Positions 40,283 through 50,984 of a stretch of 64,000 nucleotides of DNA are shown piece by piece. Made by a program: the position numbers and the translations under genes. Below the pieces are notes generated by a model. It saw nothing but the letters and a program-made list of their open reading frames with translations. It made no database searches and was not told the DNA's origin. The DNA comes from Hydractinia symbiolongicarpus (Eukaryota; Cnidaria; Hydrozoa; Anthoathecata; Hydractiniidae), in the NCBI RefSeq assembly GCF_029227915.1, contig NC_079887.1, positions 17,049,650 through 17,113,649 of the forward strand, given 5' to 3'. The first letter of the stretch is position 1, and every line of letters starts with the position of its first letter.

Positions 40283-40681
40283 ATGACAACAATCGCTCTT
40301 ATTGTTGCAGGCGCTGTTATCAATGCCCTGGCATTCAGTGGTACGAACTTTCTATTTAGTAAACTTGCGGGACACGGAGAAGCGGAGCACAAGAGGCATG
40401 ACGAGGCCATGGAAAAACTTCAGAGCGCCTAGGCACTGTGGGTTCGGGACAGGCAAGACAAGCTGGACTGGTTCAATAAACAGCGTAAATTACAACTACA
40501 GGCCGGGAAGAGTTTTCGGTAGCTGGACGACGATATGTACAAGTACTATATTGCATCAAATAATAAGGTCCCGAGATCGTCGGATTACTATACACCCTCC
40601 AAGAAACAACAAGACGGTGAATTGACATCCATTGTTGGATCATTGTCTCTGCTAGGATTTGTGCCCTACAAGTATTTGTGA
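40283..40681 (+). pseudogene. TMp: membrane protein (E3)
   Basis: Starts MTTIALIVAGAVINALAFSG 3 bp after the MCP stop (TAATAAATG). One TAG near 40430 and another near 40520 interrupt a 132-codon gene otherwise colinear with E2 TMp, including DMYKYYIASNNKV and the end SLSLLGFVPYKYL. Confidence 0.65.
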
Positions 40682-40707
40682 GGACGTTTTTTACATGTAT
40701 AATAAAC

Positions 40708-41711
40708 ATGTCAAAAGTACCACATATCGTTACAGAAGAAGAGATGAAATAATAAGGTCAAATTTACTATGCCCCCGAACATCTGTGGACGGGACGAAAA
40801 GCTATCAAGTTGCTCGCCGCAGAAAGTAGTCTTTCAAAAAAGAAGGTCACTTACTGGTTCTCTAGGCAAGTCTTGTGACTACGACATATCAAAGGTCCAA
40901 AACGTATCGATCACCCCCACTTCACCATTACAAGACCATATGAGATGCATCAGTTTGATCTACTGTACATGCCCCACGATAGGGTACATAATAGCACCTA
41001 CAAGTACATCCTGACAGGCATTGATGTAGCCTTGAGATATATGGTAGCGAGACCTCTGCGTACCAAAAAAGCCAGTGAAGTCGCCGGCATGATCAGGGAC
41101 ATTTACAAGGCAGGACTTTTACGATATCCCAAGATTTTTCAGTGTGAGAATGGTTCTGAAATTAAGTCAAATGTAACTAAGCTGCTGCAGGACAAGGGGG
41201 TAGAGATTAAACGGGCTACCACCAGATATCACCATACTCTCACGTCCTTTGTAGAGAGCTATAACAAGGTACTTGCTGAACGACTCTTTAAACCTCAAGA
41301 TGCACAAGAGCTGGTCTCCGAGAAAATTACCAGTATTTGGGTGAAAAATTTGTATGCTATCGTGAAAAGTCTCAACAATACCAAGACTACCATGATTGCC
41401 ACGAAGCCCAACAAGTTGATAAAACTCAACGATGTACCGCTCGCGAAAAGCGAAGAATATCCCGAAGAAGAATCCCTGAGGATGGTTTGTACCTCTATCT
41501 GCTACAACCAGGAGAGGGGCACGGTGATTCGAAAAGACGCGCCACCGACGCCTTTTGGAGCAGGCAAATGTATAGGTTGGACAAAATAGTAGCGGGTAGC
41601 CGTGTTTTGTACTATTTGAAAGACGGTCCTGATCGTAGCTTCGTCTTGGAGGAATTGATGCTTATTCCCGAGGATGTTCAGGTACCTCCGGACGGTGTTA
41701 AAGAGTGGTAG
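40708..41711 (+). pseudogene. Polinton integrase (DDE, rve-type) (E3)
   Basis: Starts MSKVPHIVTEEEMK in a hairpin with TATAATAAACATG. Two stops follow, then the N-terminal domain (APEHLWTGRKAIKLLAAES), MHQFDLLYMP (first Asp), FQCENGSE with Glu in place of the second catalytic Asp, and FVESYNK with the catalytic Glu kept. A frameshift near 41475 moves into the C-terminal domain (LYLYLLQPGEGHGDSKRR ... FVLEELMLIPEDVQVPPDG). Ends 41711, giving the full C terminus that E1 lacks. Confidence 0.87.
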
Positions 41712-41728
41712 ACCCCCTAACTTTTGCC

Positions 41729-41765
41729 TATTATTTTTACTACTTAAAGGAGTAGTAAAAATTAG
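41729..41765. terminator. Hairpin between convergent INT and Bro (E3)
   Basis: Arms ATTATTTTTACTAC and GTAGTAAAAATTAG around TTAAAGGA. Same as the E1 hairpin at 9819-9852. Confidence 0.6.
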
Positions 41766-41772
41766 TGTCTTC

Positions 41773-42592
41773 CTAGTCCTCTAGTGCCGGAAAACCCAAG
41801 TCATACAGGTCGTCTTGAGTAAAGTCTTTAAGTCCAAAGTGACACATGCAACGCTCAACATGTCCATCTTCTTCAAACCTATTAAAGGCGTGCATGCTGT
41901 TGGGATTCTCAATAACGACGATCTCTTCAGATTTTGGGTAGTTGTTTTTGAACCATCTCCTTTTGGCGGGAAAAATACGTCTTTGAACACGCGCACAGTA
42001 ATACGGAAGATGATGATACTCATCGTCATCCTGTGAGGTATTTTTTCTGTATATCATGATCATATTGTCCTTTCCAGGATCCTGGCACCTGGTACATACC
42101 GTTCCTGAAGTGTTTCCACTTGTTGCTGGAGCTTATCAATCTCATCTCCCAGCAGCATGAGCTGTTTGTCCCTGTCGTCTAGATCGTTCTCGAGGATGGC
42201 GATGTCAATATTCCTGTCCTCGAGGGCTCGAGGATGCTCTTTAATTATATCTTGTAATTTTTGGACACCTGCCCTGGCCAGCCATCTTATGACCCCTACA
42301 GCTTTTGGTTTCCTGGAACGACGAACAATCTCCAGCGCACCGTCAAGTGTGACGAATACATCATGCTGGTTTTTCCCTCCTCCTCTCGTACGTGATCGGG
42401 GGCCTATGCGTGGGTCCCATTGGACCTTACTATTTCGGCCCTGGTAGATAGGAATGTTGAAGGTATCACCATATTTTTAATCTTTTCAATACCAAGAAAA
42501 CGTCCAGGATCAGCGCGTTTAAACATAGGTTGATCCTGGTTGTTAGACAGGGTCTCGATAGCTCCTGCATTGAACATAACTTGCGACGACAT
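41773..42592 (-). pseudogene. Bro-N/KilA-N-like protein with coiled coil (E3)
   Basis: Starts MSSQVMFNAGAIETLSNNQD. After a frameshift near 42390, HDVFVTLDGALEIVRRSRKP, a coiled coil (DIAILENDLDDRDKQLMLLG) and, from 42063, an open C-terminal domain MIMIYRKNTSQDDDEYHHL ... EEIVVIENPNSMHAFNRFEE, extended by CMCHFGLKDFTQDDLYDLG. Single Bro gene here, versus two in E2 and two types in E1. Confidence 0.62.
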
Positions 42593-42632
42593 TTTCTAAT
42601 ATACCAATGTAAGCCAGAGGTTTTCACCGTGG

Positions 42633-43229
42633 TCACTCGAGAACCTTCCAGGTCCTAGGATGCTCCAATCTCACATATAGGCATGCATGTTTGGATTTTT
42701 TCAGATCAGCCTTGATATCATCCCAGTCGGGTATCAAATTCGTCTCTTCATTAATCGTCCTCATATCTGAACGTTCGTGGTGGTACCATAGGAATAGCTG
42801 TTTTTCTGCCTCCGTACACTCTTGGGTAGGGCTGTATACAACTGCGTGAGTAGCCCACAAGCTGTGCTTCGTACGTCTACCTGAAATAGCCAATTCAAGT
42901 AGGGATTGTCGCCGCTTATCGAGGCTCTCATCGACTATCATATCGTCGACTATGAAGAGGCTCTCCTCACCTGCCAGTAACGACGACAAATTCGCTATCC
43001 ATTTAAACAGATGGTTCTTGGGGTCTATCAGGAAGACATATTCGTCCTTTCAGAGTGAGGCTCTCTCAAGATAGGTAGTATTCCACCGTATAGTCGGGCA
43101 CAGTTTCACTATATTATGATAGTGTCCCCTATACTCCTGTTCGAGCAGTTCCAAAACACGTTGCGTCTGGCCAAAAATTGTCGGGCCAGTAAAGATTGCT
43201 GTATGGGAGTCTTTTACTATATTTCACAT
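42633..43229 (-). pseudogene. A32-type genome-packaging ATPase (E3)
   Basis: Start by alignment at 43229 (second codon is TGA). Walker A region reads GPTIFGQT: the catalytic Lys is Gln and the Cys is Phe. A stop near 43050. From 42989 the frame is open: SLLAGEESLFIVDDMIVDES (Walker B), SLDKRRQSLLELAISGR, and the end ACLYVRLEHPRTWKVLE. Confidence 0.83.
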
Positions 43230-43267
43230 TTATTGATAGCTCCATTTCCTGTTATCAATTCTCGGGT

Positions 43268-43672
43268 CTAGGGCGGCGCAGCTGGAACAGATCCATACAC
43301 CCCCATGGTTACTAACAAGAGATCCCGGCAGGCAGGGCAGAGCTTGGTATTTCGTGTATGATATTCGAGGGGTAGGGGATAAAACGATAGCTTACCCTCC
43401 AGGAAACGCAGTACCTTGCGGTACCTCTTAACAAGCCACCCTTTTTCCTGGCTGATGGGGCAAGGCTCGGAGGTTGCTACGATGAGTTCGGCGTACTGGG
43501 CTGTAATATCATATGTGAACAGGGTGTAAAGAAACATGTAATTTCCATCCTGTTGAAACCCTCTAATTTCCCTGTCAATAGTAAGAGTGCAACTTTTCGT
43601 TCGACTATTTCCCCTGATCTTAAAATTGTCCAGGGAAAGCAGGTGTCTGCACTTCGAACATGTCTTTTCCAT
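43268..43672 (-). pseudogene. Zinc-ribbon protein (E3)
   Basis: Starts MEKTCSKCRHLLSLDNFKIR; internal deletion after SRTKSC; then EIRGFQQDGNYMFLYTLFTY and a C-terminal region with CPACRDLLL and GVYGSVPAAP (second CxxC lost by frameshift). An open frame of 134 codons but shorter than the original. Confidence 0.55.
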
Positions 43673-43677
43673 TTAGT

Positions 43678-44139
43678 CTATTCCTGGAATCGCCCTCGAA
43701 TGTTGGTGTAATACCCTAGCAACCTCGGCAAGCGTCGGATACCTGCCAGTTTCTTGATATTTATAGGGTACCTTGTTATGAATATGCAAGAACTCATAAT
43801 TTTCCCAGTCCATCCCATTTGAAACTGGGCTTCAATATGAGCTCGCAGTATAGCCATGACCTCCTTGTTTTCATGTAGAGGCCGGTTGCCAGGGCGATTA
43901 GTAAGATGACCATGCAATCCTTACGCTGGTGCCTTTGCATTTAATGAGGCAAATCCCCCCTTACAGTCTTTACAATGGTATCTACGCCTTTGATGTGGGC
44001 ACTTTAAGCGTTTCCTTGAAGCCTTGCTAGCGGTGAGGCCGGTGATGCATTGCACAAGTATTCGACCATTACGTTTGACCCTGAAATGGTTCAACGGAAG
44101 ATAGCGTTTACATTTTGAACAGCTCTTGGCCTCCTCCAT
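43678..44139 (-). pseudogene. Zinc-ribbon HNH-like protein (E3)
   Basis: Starts MEEAKSCSKCKRYLPLNHFR; after the second CxxC remnant one Cys/His repeat unit (CPHQRRRYHCKDCKGG), a stop, then HIEAQFQMGW and in a shifted frame DWENYEFLHIHNKVPYKYQE, the HNH-like core. Same slot as E1 12269-12628. The Cys/His repeat joins this gene type to the larger repeat gene beside it. Confidence 0.58.
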
Positions 44140-44172
44140 TTCTATTTGTCTCTATTACAAATAGAAATTTTA
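44138..44172. terminator. Hairpin upstream of HNH gene (E3)
   Basis: Arms ATTTCTATTTGT and ACAAATAGAAAT around CTCTATT; the E1 counterpart is at 12629-12663. Confidence 0.5.
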
Positions 44173-44224
44173 CTATAGGTCTATTTTGGTTTGGGGACTA
44201 TTTCGAGACATATCGGTTGCCTTT

Positions 44225-44990
44225 TGACATGTTTTCACTAGCCCGCATGGGTACTACTGCTAGCAACATCAGCAAGCATCGGAGCATCGCCATTTTCTCT
44301 ATATTTAATTGGTACTTTATGATCAATGTGCCACTCTCCGTAATTGTCCCAGATCATACCCTCAACAAACTGAGCTTCAATATAGACCTGCAACGTAGCC
44401 ATATTGCAACCTAGATACTGCACATTGATCTTATCTGTTGATGGTTGCAGACGCTCCCACCCCCACATTTTTTACACCTTGATTTTGGTCTTTCATGCTC
44501 GCAGGCCTGACTTCCTCCACAGTCTTTGGAGTGAGACCTCTGCTTTTCACAAATCTGACTGCCCCCGCAGTTCCTACATTGAAATCTTATCCTATCATGC
44601 CTGCAGAAGTCTCCACCTCCGCAGTTCCTACAGTGGTATATTTGCCTTTTGTGGTGGCAGATGCTTCCACCCCCACAGTCCTTGCATTGGGATCTTTGCC
44701 TTTGATGCTGGCAAATCTGACTTCCCTTGCATTCCTTGCAGCGATACTTTAATTTCTCATGAGGGCAAATCTTTACACTCTTTACACAGTCCCCTCCGCC
44801 TTTCATGTTTGTAAATCCCAATTCCTCCACAGTCCTTACGTTTGGATCTCCGCCTTTGATGGGGGCACCTATTGCGTTTCTTTTTATCGAGGCATTTGAT
44901 GCACATTTTTGTTTGACCATTCCCAATGATCCTAAAGTTGTCCAAAGAAAAATAGTGTTTACATCTCGAGCATTTCTTAGCCTCCTCCAT
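44225..44990 (-). pseudogene. Zinc-ribbon / nine Cys-His repeats / HNH endonuclease (E3)
   Basis: Starts MEEAKKCSRCKHYFSLDNF with CxxC...CIKC. About nine tandem units of CxHxRxRxxCKDCGGSQ follow in two frames (44926-44450), then YIEAQFVEGMIWDNYGEW and HIDHKVPIKYREN, an HNH core with HIDH. A frameshift near 44760 and a shortened seventh repeat. Related to the E1 gene between MCP and TMp (4603-5320) but located here between ORF84 and the other HNH gene. The repeats probably bind zinc and may position the nuclease. Confidence 0.7.
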
Positions 44991-45007
44991 GTTGATTTCT
45001 ATTTGTC

Positions 45008-45158
45008 TCTACGTCTTCATCTTAGCCCCAGGCCTAGAAACTGCCTTTTTTGTACCAAGGGCTATCAGGATTGTGTACGATACTACCCTGACGGACTCCC
45101 ATAAAGAATCAATAACCTGGGTTTTTTTTGGGCTAATGTTTGCGTGAGGTGTTGCCAT
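45008..45158 (-). pseudogene. ORF84 homologue, C-terminally truncated (E3)
   Basis: Starts at 45158 after TATAATATAAATG: MATPHANISPKKTQVIDSLW, aligned with E1 ORF84 (TPKEKEILDMLY) through GAKMKT, then lost. Position between TM1 and HNH genes is the same as in E1. Confidence 0.5.
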
Positions 45159-45187
45159 TTATATTATAGCATTTTGAAAATTTCAAT

Positions 45188-45505
45188 CTAAGGTTGAGCT
45201 TTGGTCTTTTGAGGTTCGGTGGTGGGATTGTGAGTTTCTCCGTCATTTTTGCTTTTAACAAACTTCCACCACACCACCACCCCTATCCCCAATACGGCAA
45301 GCGTGCCGACGCTATACATGTAGATGTTGTCTATTGACTTATGAGGACCTGTGACAGGTTCTTGATCACTTGGTGACGAACCTTTGCCTACGTTCTTCTG
45401 TAACTCGGCCTTGTTGTTTCTGTTCCATTCGGCAAGTCTCTCACCTGCAGCAACACGACCCTCGTTCTTCTTGGTTAAGACTTGGTTAGTAAACTCCTCA
45501 CTCAT
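45188..45505 (-). CDS. TM1: single-pass membrane protein, open (E3)
   Basis: 105 codons, start MSEEFTNQVLTKKNEGRVAA after TATAACAAATG. A basic/charged head, NVGKGSSPSDQEPVTGPHKS linker, one transmembrane helix (IYMYSVGTLAVLGIGVVVWW) and a polar tail. Nearly colinear with E2 TM1. Unknown role; near PolB in every element. Confidence 0.62.
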   Translation of the reverse strand: MSEEFTNQVLTKKNEGRVAAGERLAEWNRNNKAELQKNVGKGSSPSDQEPVTGPHKSIDNIYMYSVGTLAVLGIGVVVWWKFVKSKNDGETHNPTTEPQKTKAQP

Positions 45506-45664
45506 TTGTTATAAGCCACTACACACGCTGCTCATCTTTGTTTCCTTTGGTCTCCTCCGCCTCATCCTCTTTTTTTCTACTCATATGCCGCGCAGTGTGT
45601 CCTGCTACTAAGACGGGTGCCAGACACCTCCCAATGGTACAGTAGACAAGGATCCCGAGGTTTG
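45506..45664 (-). pseudogene. TM2 C-terminal remnant (E3)
   Basis: Only the last 45-50 codons remain (LGILVYCTIGRCLAPVLVAG, HTARHMSRKKEDEAEE). A deletion fused it to PolB, whose last ~40 codons are missing. Confidence 0.55.
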
Positions 45665-48600
45665 GTGATTTTTATTTTGGAATAAGACTTGACTTTTGTA
45701 TATATCAATGCCCTCCTCCAAGCATCGCCTATAGTCATCGAATGTTATAGTCTTCTTCGTAACACATCTCTTTACGCCCTTCGCTTTCCGATCACCGCCC
45801 TCTTTTGTGAGGCTCTCGTAGGCATAGAGCTTTGATCTCAGGGTGATGATAACCTTCCCCGCAAGCTCGTCCCTCATTAGACCCACGACTTTCTTGTTTT
45901 TCCCTATAGGAAGAGGCCTATTATTATCTGGATTATAGGCACTCGTATCGAAGCGGTCCTCAACGTCTTGTGCAATGTCGCGATAAAAGTCTTCCGTTCG
46001 AATATGGTAAACGAAGCTGTCTGTGTCCATGTAGCAAAGCTGCAGCTTGCTACCATATTTGGGCTGCATATACTGGTAGTGGAACTTGTACATCACCATT
46101 TTTGACATATCCCGGATCGCCTGTCCCATGTACACCAGTTTGTTCATCTTTACCTCCGTCTTGCCCATTTCTGCTCCTAGGAGGTGCTTACTGAACCGCC
46201 TTCCACCCTTGAAATTCGGCTTCATGACGAGCTTCATTACTTGTCCTCGTTGGTGACCAGCTAAATGTTGCTGTGGTGCCTAATGTTCTCCATCGTTTTA
46301 CCGAACACCGGGAGGTTCATGAGCTTGTAGAAGTCCTTCTCAAACTCGTTCTTCGCATTTTTTCTTAGCCTCGTGTTGTGATCAATGTACCCTTTAAGCC
46401 ATGCCTTCTGGTTAAACTGAATAATTCCGTGCACCTTCTTCAGCTCAAGACCGTGTTTTATAGCCTCATTTAGAGCTCTAATATGTACCACGTATCCACG
46501 CTTGTTTTTTAAATTAGGTACCAGTTTTTCGACTTTGTTGATCCTCATACGTTCAGGTAGAAATGGTAACTCGTTATATGTATCGTGTAGCCTCTCGGGG
46601 TAGTCTATATTAACCTCTAGATGTACCCTTGTTTATTGTCTATAAGGAGTTTCACGATTCGCTTTTCGGTAAAGGCCTCGGTACTTGACACCCATTTGAA
46701 GCCATCTGTTGGTAGGTCTTGTTGCATGGCCCATCCGTACAGGTTGTTAGCATCCAAATACTGTAGGTAGGAGGATTCAACCTCTAGATCGTACTGATCT
46801 CCCATATACTTGTTGTTAGCCCTCGCATACCAGTGTACAGCCTGGGTTATACCTCCTCTTATACCCTTCTCGAACATCAGGAGCATGTTGGGATCCGTAA
46901 GAAACTCTAGCCTAATTCCGGTAAACTTGAGTGCCGCCTTCCATGCCAGACCGGGTGCGGAGTAGAAATTGGCAGGGTCAACCTTGGAATTTGTTAGACA
47001 TACACCCCGAAACGTTTCAAAAACGTCGGCCAATAGCAGGACGTCCGTGGTGAGGTACACATCATGATAGTCGCCCATGGTAACCTCATCACCCTCTGGA
47101 GTAATACAATACCATACCTTTTTCGCATATTAATAGTCTTCATCAGTAATCCCATTCATGTTCAGCTTGCTGTGAAATAGCTCCTTGGGAGGTAGCTCCG
47201 ACTCTTCGAATCGCTGCCAATCATCCATGTACTCGTACGGATAGACACCTGTTCTGCGCATGAGTTGAAACGTTTCGTCCTCATTGAAAAACCAGCGGAG
47301 ATTTTCACACTGTTCATCGTTGAGGTTGCTTGCCAATTTGTCAAGGCTTTATGGCATGAATCGACAACTATCAATAAATCTAATCTCGATTTTCTTATAC
47401 ATTTCACCATGGCCATACCCCATATCTGCAAGTGGCACCTTGATTTTAGCATTGAAGCTGATGTACTTTTCGGTATTTTCAGTTATATAACCAATGTCCT
47501 GGGTGTTGTATTTTTCCCCCAATTCCCGTATGAAAAGATGGGCATCATACCCGGAGAGATTATGAAATATAACAGGTATATGGCTAAGTATCTTATATTT
47601 GAGGTTACAATTATTATGCGCCGCGCCCTTATACAGCCACGTGTAATGACAATGGTCCCTAACTTCGCGGTTATTCACGTCGTTAAACGGCTTCATGCAG
47701 ATGTGGCATTCCGTGGCCTCGTTATGTTCCCTTTTTAACACCTCTGTCAGTTCCACCATGGGTTGTTGTGGGTAGGTGTTATATAACCGCTTAACCTCAT
47801 CCTCCAGGTGGTTAACGAACTTTGTGACACAGTCCTGACGTCTGTATACTATTAGGGGATCTGGTACATCCCCAAAGCCAAATGTGCTTTATGTACACCA
47901 TCCAGATGGTACATGTTTGCTCAGCCTTTTCGTCTTCATGCCTCTCGCATCTTCTACTGGGATAAGCAGGCTCTCAAAGTCTGCATATATAGCAAAGGGT
48001 ACCTTGAATTGTATCTGACCATCCCTATATGGCAACAATTTCTCAGCCTCTTTTGAGATCGTAATTTTAACCGCCTCGTGGTCCCTGCAGTAGCCATAAT
48101 GCTTATACCGCGATTCAACCGTAGGAAAAGCCTGCAAGCAGTTCAGGCAGAAGTGCATCGCATTTCTATTTTTCGATGTCTCCTTGCCTGGAAGTCGCGA
48201 TAGGCTCTTGACGGCCGTGTAGTGGGTCTTTCTGTCATCGGTGATAAGCAACAGGTTCACCTGCTTGCTACGCCTAATGTTGTGCTCTGATCGTCGCAGG
48301 ACTCTGATCCTCTTTCTCATTACGTACAAGACGTTTACCGCGATATCCGTGTTATTCTTTTCAAACTTGGATATATCCTTGATAGTTGTTGGGAACTCTA
48401 TAACCTCCCAATTGTAGAGGTCTACGTAGCGATGCATCTAAGATATTCGATTCGGGCTCCTTCCGATCTCTACATAGTGTAGGGATGCTATAACGCCCTA
48501 CTTGAAACACTCCTCATCCTCATTCACTGGGTTGATGATTGCCTTCTTTGAGACTATTCATTCAGGTTGTTCTATATACGATGAATGCCTTGTTAGTTGT

Positions 48601-49476
48601 AGCTTATGGAAATGTACATCAAGGTGTAGAGTTCGACCAATGGTGAATCCGCTTTGAGGTAGTGTCGGATGTTCCACGTGTGTCTTGATTTGAGCAAACA
48701 TCCTATCCAGCATGTCGTCTGCGTCGCTACCTTGGAAGATTGCTGTCATATTACTATTGAAGGCCTTGTTCACCTTAATATACTCATCATTAGCCTCCCT
48801 CGAGTTTGGTAGCGTCTTCTTATTCCACATGATTCATAGAGAAATCGCTACCTTTGCAGATCCCATTTCCTCTACCTGTTCTTCATTCAGGGTTTTCATG
48901 TTGGGTATACCAGAAATGCGGAAACTTTTAAATGTTTTGTGTAACGCATGCTTATGTTCCTGAGGTGTGAGGTGTCCCGGTTGATCATATAGTTTTTGAA
49001 TATCCTCGATGTACTCTTCTTCAGCCTCCTGTTCAACCTCAGTGTGAAGTGTAGGTTTCGCTTTAGCTGTCCCATTATAGAGATTTATCACATTACGCTT
49101 GAAGGCTGCATAGGTTTTCTTGACTCCCTCTTTTATAGGCTTGGGAACGGCGTCCACCAGCCAATTGTACTATCCACTCATCTTATCCCCTGCAACAGAA
49201 CGATTTTTTGACAGTTCCTGTCTCTCGAAGAGGTCCATATCGGATGGCGGTAATAGCCAGTTGTGCCATTCCCTAATTTTACCTCCTATAGTTGGACGAT
49301 TTTTAAAAGCTCCTGTTTCTCGAAAAGGTCCATGGCCTCCTGTGTTATAGGTCTGACTGGTCTCTGTGGTACGTCCTCTAATAAAGAAACCAATTCGGCC
49401 TTGCGTAGCCTGTAATACCCGGTTAAACCACGACCTTTTGCAATATCTCGTAATTCTTTCACGGTGTGTGTGTCAT
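45665..49476 (-). pseudogene. Protein-primed family B DNA polymerase with SAP-like N terminus (E3)
   Basis: Start at 49476 after CAATAAAGAATG gives MTHTVKELRDIAKGRGLTGY, an uninterrupted SAP-like domain. Domain order as in E2: MDLFERQELSKNRS, YADFESLLIP (about 47970), LSGYDAHLFIRELG (about 47550), YLDANNLYGWAM (about 46755), KLMNLPVFGKTMENI (about 46300), CYMDTDSF (about 46025), LRSKLYAY (about 45815). Catalytic motifs intact, but many frameshifts/stops and the final ~40 codons are replaced by TM2 sequence. Confidence 0.92.
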
Positions 49477-49531
49477 TCTTTATTGTATAGATTTTTCATT
49501 CTGAGATGATTTCATTTTGCTCAATACTAAC

Positions 49532-49781
49532 ACAGTTCACATCTTTACTGCGCAAGCGTTGATTTTTGATGATTATTAGCGGATATGCAAGGGAATTTAC
49601 CTCTAGGTGTGCTACAACTGTTTATATTAATTTGCAGCATACTAGGACTTTACTTCGTTATGCATGACTAAGCACTGCATCATAGGGACTTGTACTGCAT
49701 GATTGGGACTTGTTGGGTTTAACCATGAGTGCGCGTGTGCGCGATGTGCGCCTGTGCCGGAAAGAACATTTCTCTATCTCT
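49532..49781. repeat. Right terminal inverted repeat of E3
   Basis: About 250 bp, complement of the left repeat, outer end CATTTCTCTATCTCT. Its NRF-1-like site carries one change (GCGCAAGCG). Confidence 0.85.
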
Positions 49782-50254
49782 GATGTATACTTTTTAGATG
49801 CTTCGGCAGTACAGAAAATATTTTGTCGATATAAGACACGCTGTCATGAGTTCCTTTTCACGAGATATTACAATGGCCACTATCAGACAGGGGTTCGTGG
49901 TCTAGAGGAGTATTGACTAACTATTACATACGGTTCATGAACTATTGGATAGGGTTTGTGATCTAGAGGAGTAATGATACATTTAAAGATCTTATTTCCC
50001 CTGAGAGAGACATAAGATGGTCGGAGATTGTTGTGGATGGGTAAAATGCTTTGACGGTGCTGTCATCAGGAATACATCACGTATGAAGGAGGCAGTGGCG
50101 CATGCAACAATCTAGGTCTCCTTGACCCGATGCTAGTTGGATCTTGAAAACCCTCAAATAAAGAAGGATGCTGAAACTTGGAGATTTGACCGTCAAGTAA
50201 AAAGCCTTATGGGTATTGACATTGTAGGGCGTTACGCGACTGTGTAACGCCGTA

Positions 50255-50730
50255 CAATATCGAAGATGTGAATATCGAAAACCTGGTCCTAAGCGGCTCT
50301 ATCCCTGCAAACAAGGGAAAGGTCGAAAGATATGTGAGTGCATATCTTGCTCGAAACAAGCTATCTCCGCTGTTGATAAAGACCCCTAAAAATATCTACT
50401 CTCAGGGTGTCCCACTTTATAGTAAGGGTTCTGCGTTAAACATGTCGTTTGATCTTGGTGACTACCCCGTGTGGTTGGCTAACTACGCTCAGACCTTGGA
50501 TAAGGTAGAAGCGTTGCAAGGGTTTTTCTTTACCAAGTGTGAGAAAAGATCGGTGCATTAACCCTAAACTGAAGGAGTGGGAGGGAGAATCAGAACCAAC
50601 CTCCACAAGAAAAAGGTGTCCAGGGACATTGTGAATGTACGGCAATCATCAAACTGGGGAGCGTATATAAACAGGGTGTAACTACTATGCACAGACATAC
50701 TTAGACAAGTGTAAGTAGAAGGAGATCTCT
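50255..50730 (+). pseudogene. Z-like remnant (E4)
   Basis: VNIENLVLSGSIPANKGKVE aligns with INADYLTVSDPIPANGGNDQ of E2 Z; LLIKTPKNIYSQGVPLYSKG and ALNMSFDLGDYPVWLANYAQ match VKTPKIWSPHGV and MSLDFEEYPDWFEKYHQ. A frameshift near 50550 continues with RKDRCINPKLKEW. This diverged copy confirms Z as a conserved gene. Confidence 0.6.
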
Positions 50731-50984
50731 ATGGATGGAGCTAGGTACCTTAGCGACTCTGATGATGATGACGAGAGCTTCACTGATTTGTAGCATGGCG
50801 AAGCTTTATATGGTTGGCACCAGCCATACAAACAAAGATGTAAACTATGGTTCGGCAAGTCTCACCTACTGAAAGAACAGTCACGATGAACTGTCACAAG
50901 TGTTAACAGATCCTCATGTGCAACACCAATGGTTAGTCTTGACACCAATTTGCTTATGCTCTTGGTTCATACAAGATGTATCAA

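Larger units (their letters stand above)
19679..49781. mobile_element. E3: Polinton/Maverick-type element split by nested E2
   Basis: Outer element bounded by inverted repeats that begin AGAGATAGAGAAATGTTC at 19679 and end with the complement at 49781. Its own length without E2 and one target copy is about 14.7 kb. Flanks GATGC (19674-19678) and GATGT (49782-49786) could be an imperfect 5-bp target duplication. The order TM65/Z, W, X, Y, V, MCP, TMp, INT, Bro, ATPase, zinc ribbon, HNH genes, ORF84, TM1, TM2, PolB matches E1 and E2. Most genes have frame breaks; V/MCP N termini and TM2/PolB ends were lost by deletions. Confidence 0.88.

Noticed and set aside
44411-44926. Assignment of the Cys/His repeats to the EsV-1-7 family
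   Set aside because: Spacing here is CxHxRxRxxCxxCGG, without the Pro/Gly and C-x2-H layout of EsV-1-7 repeats.
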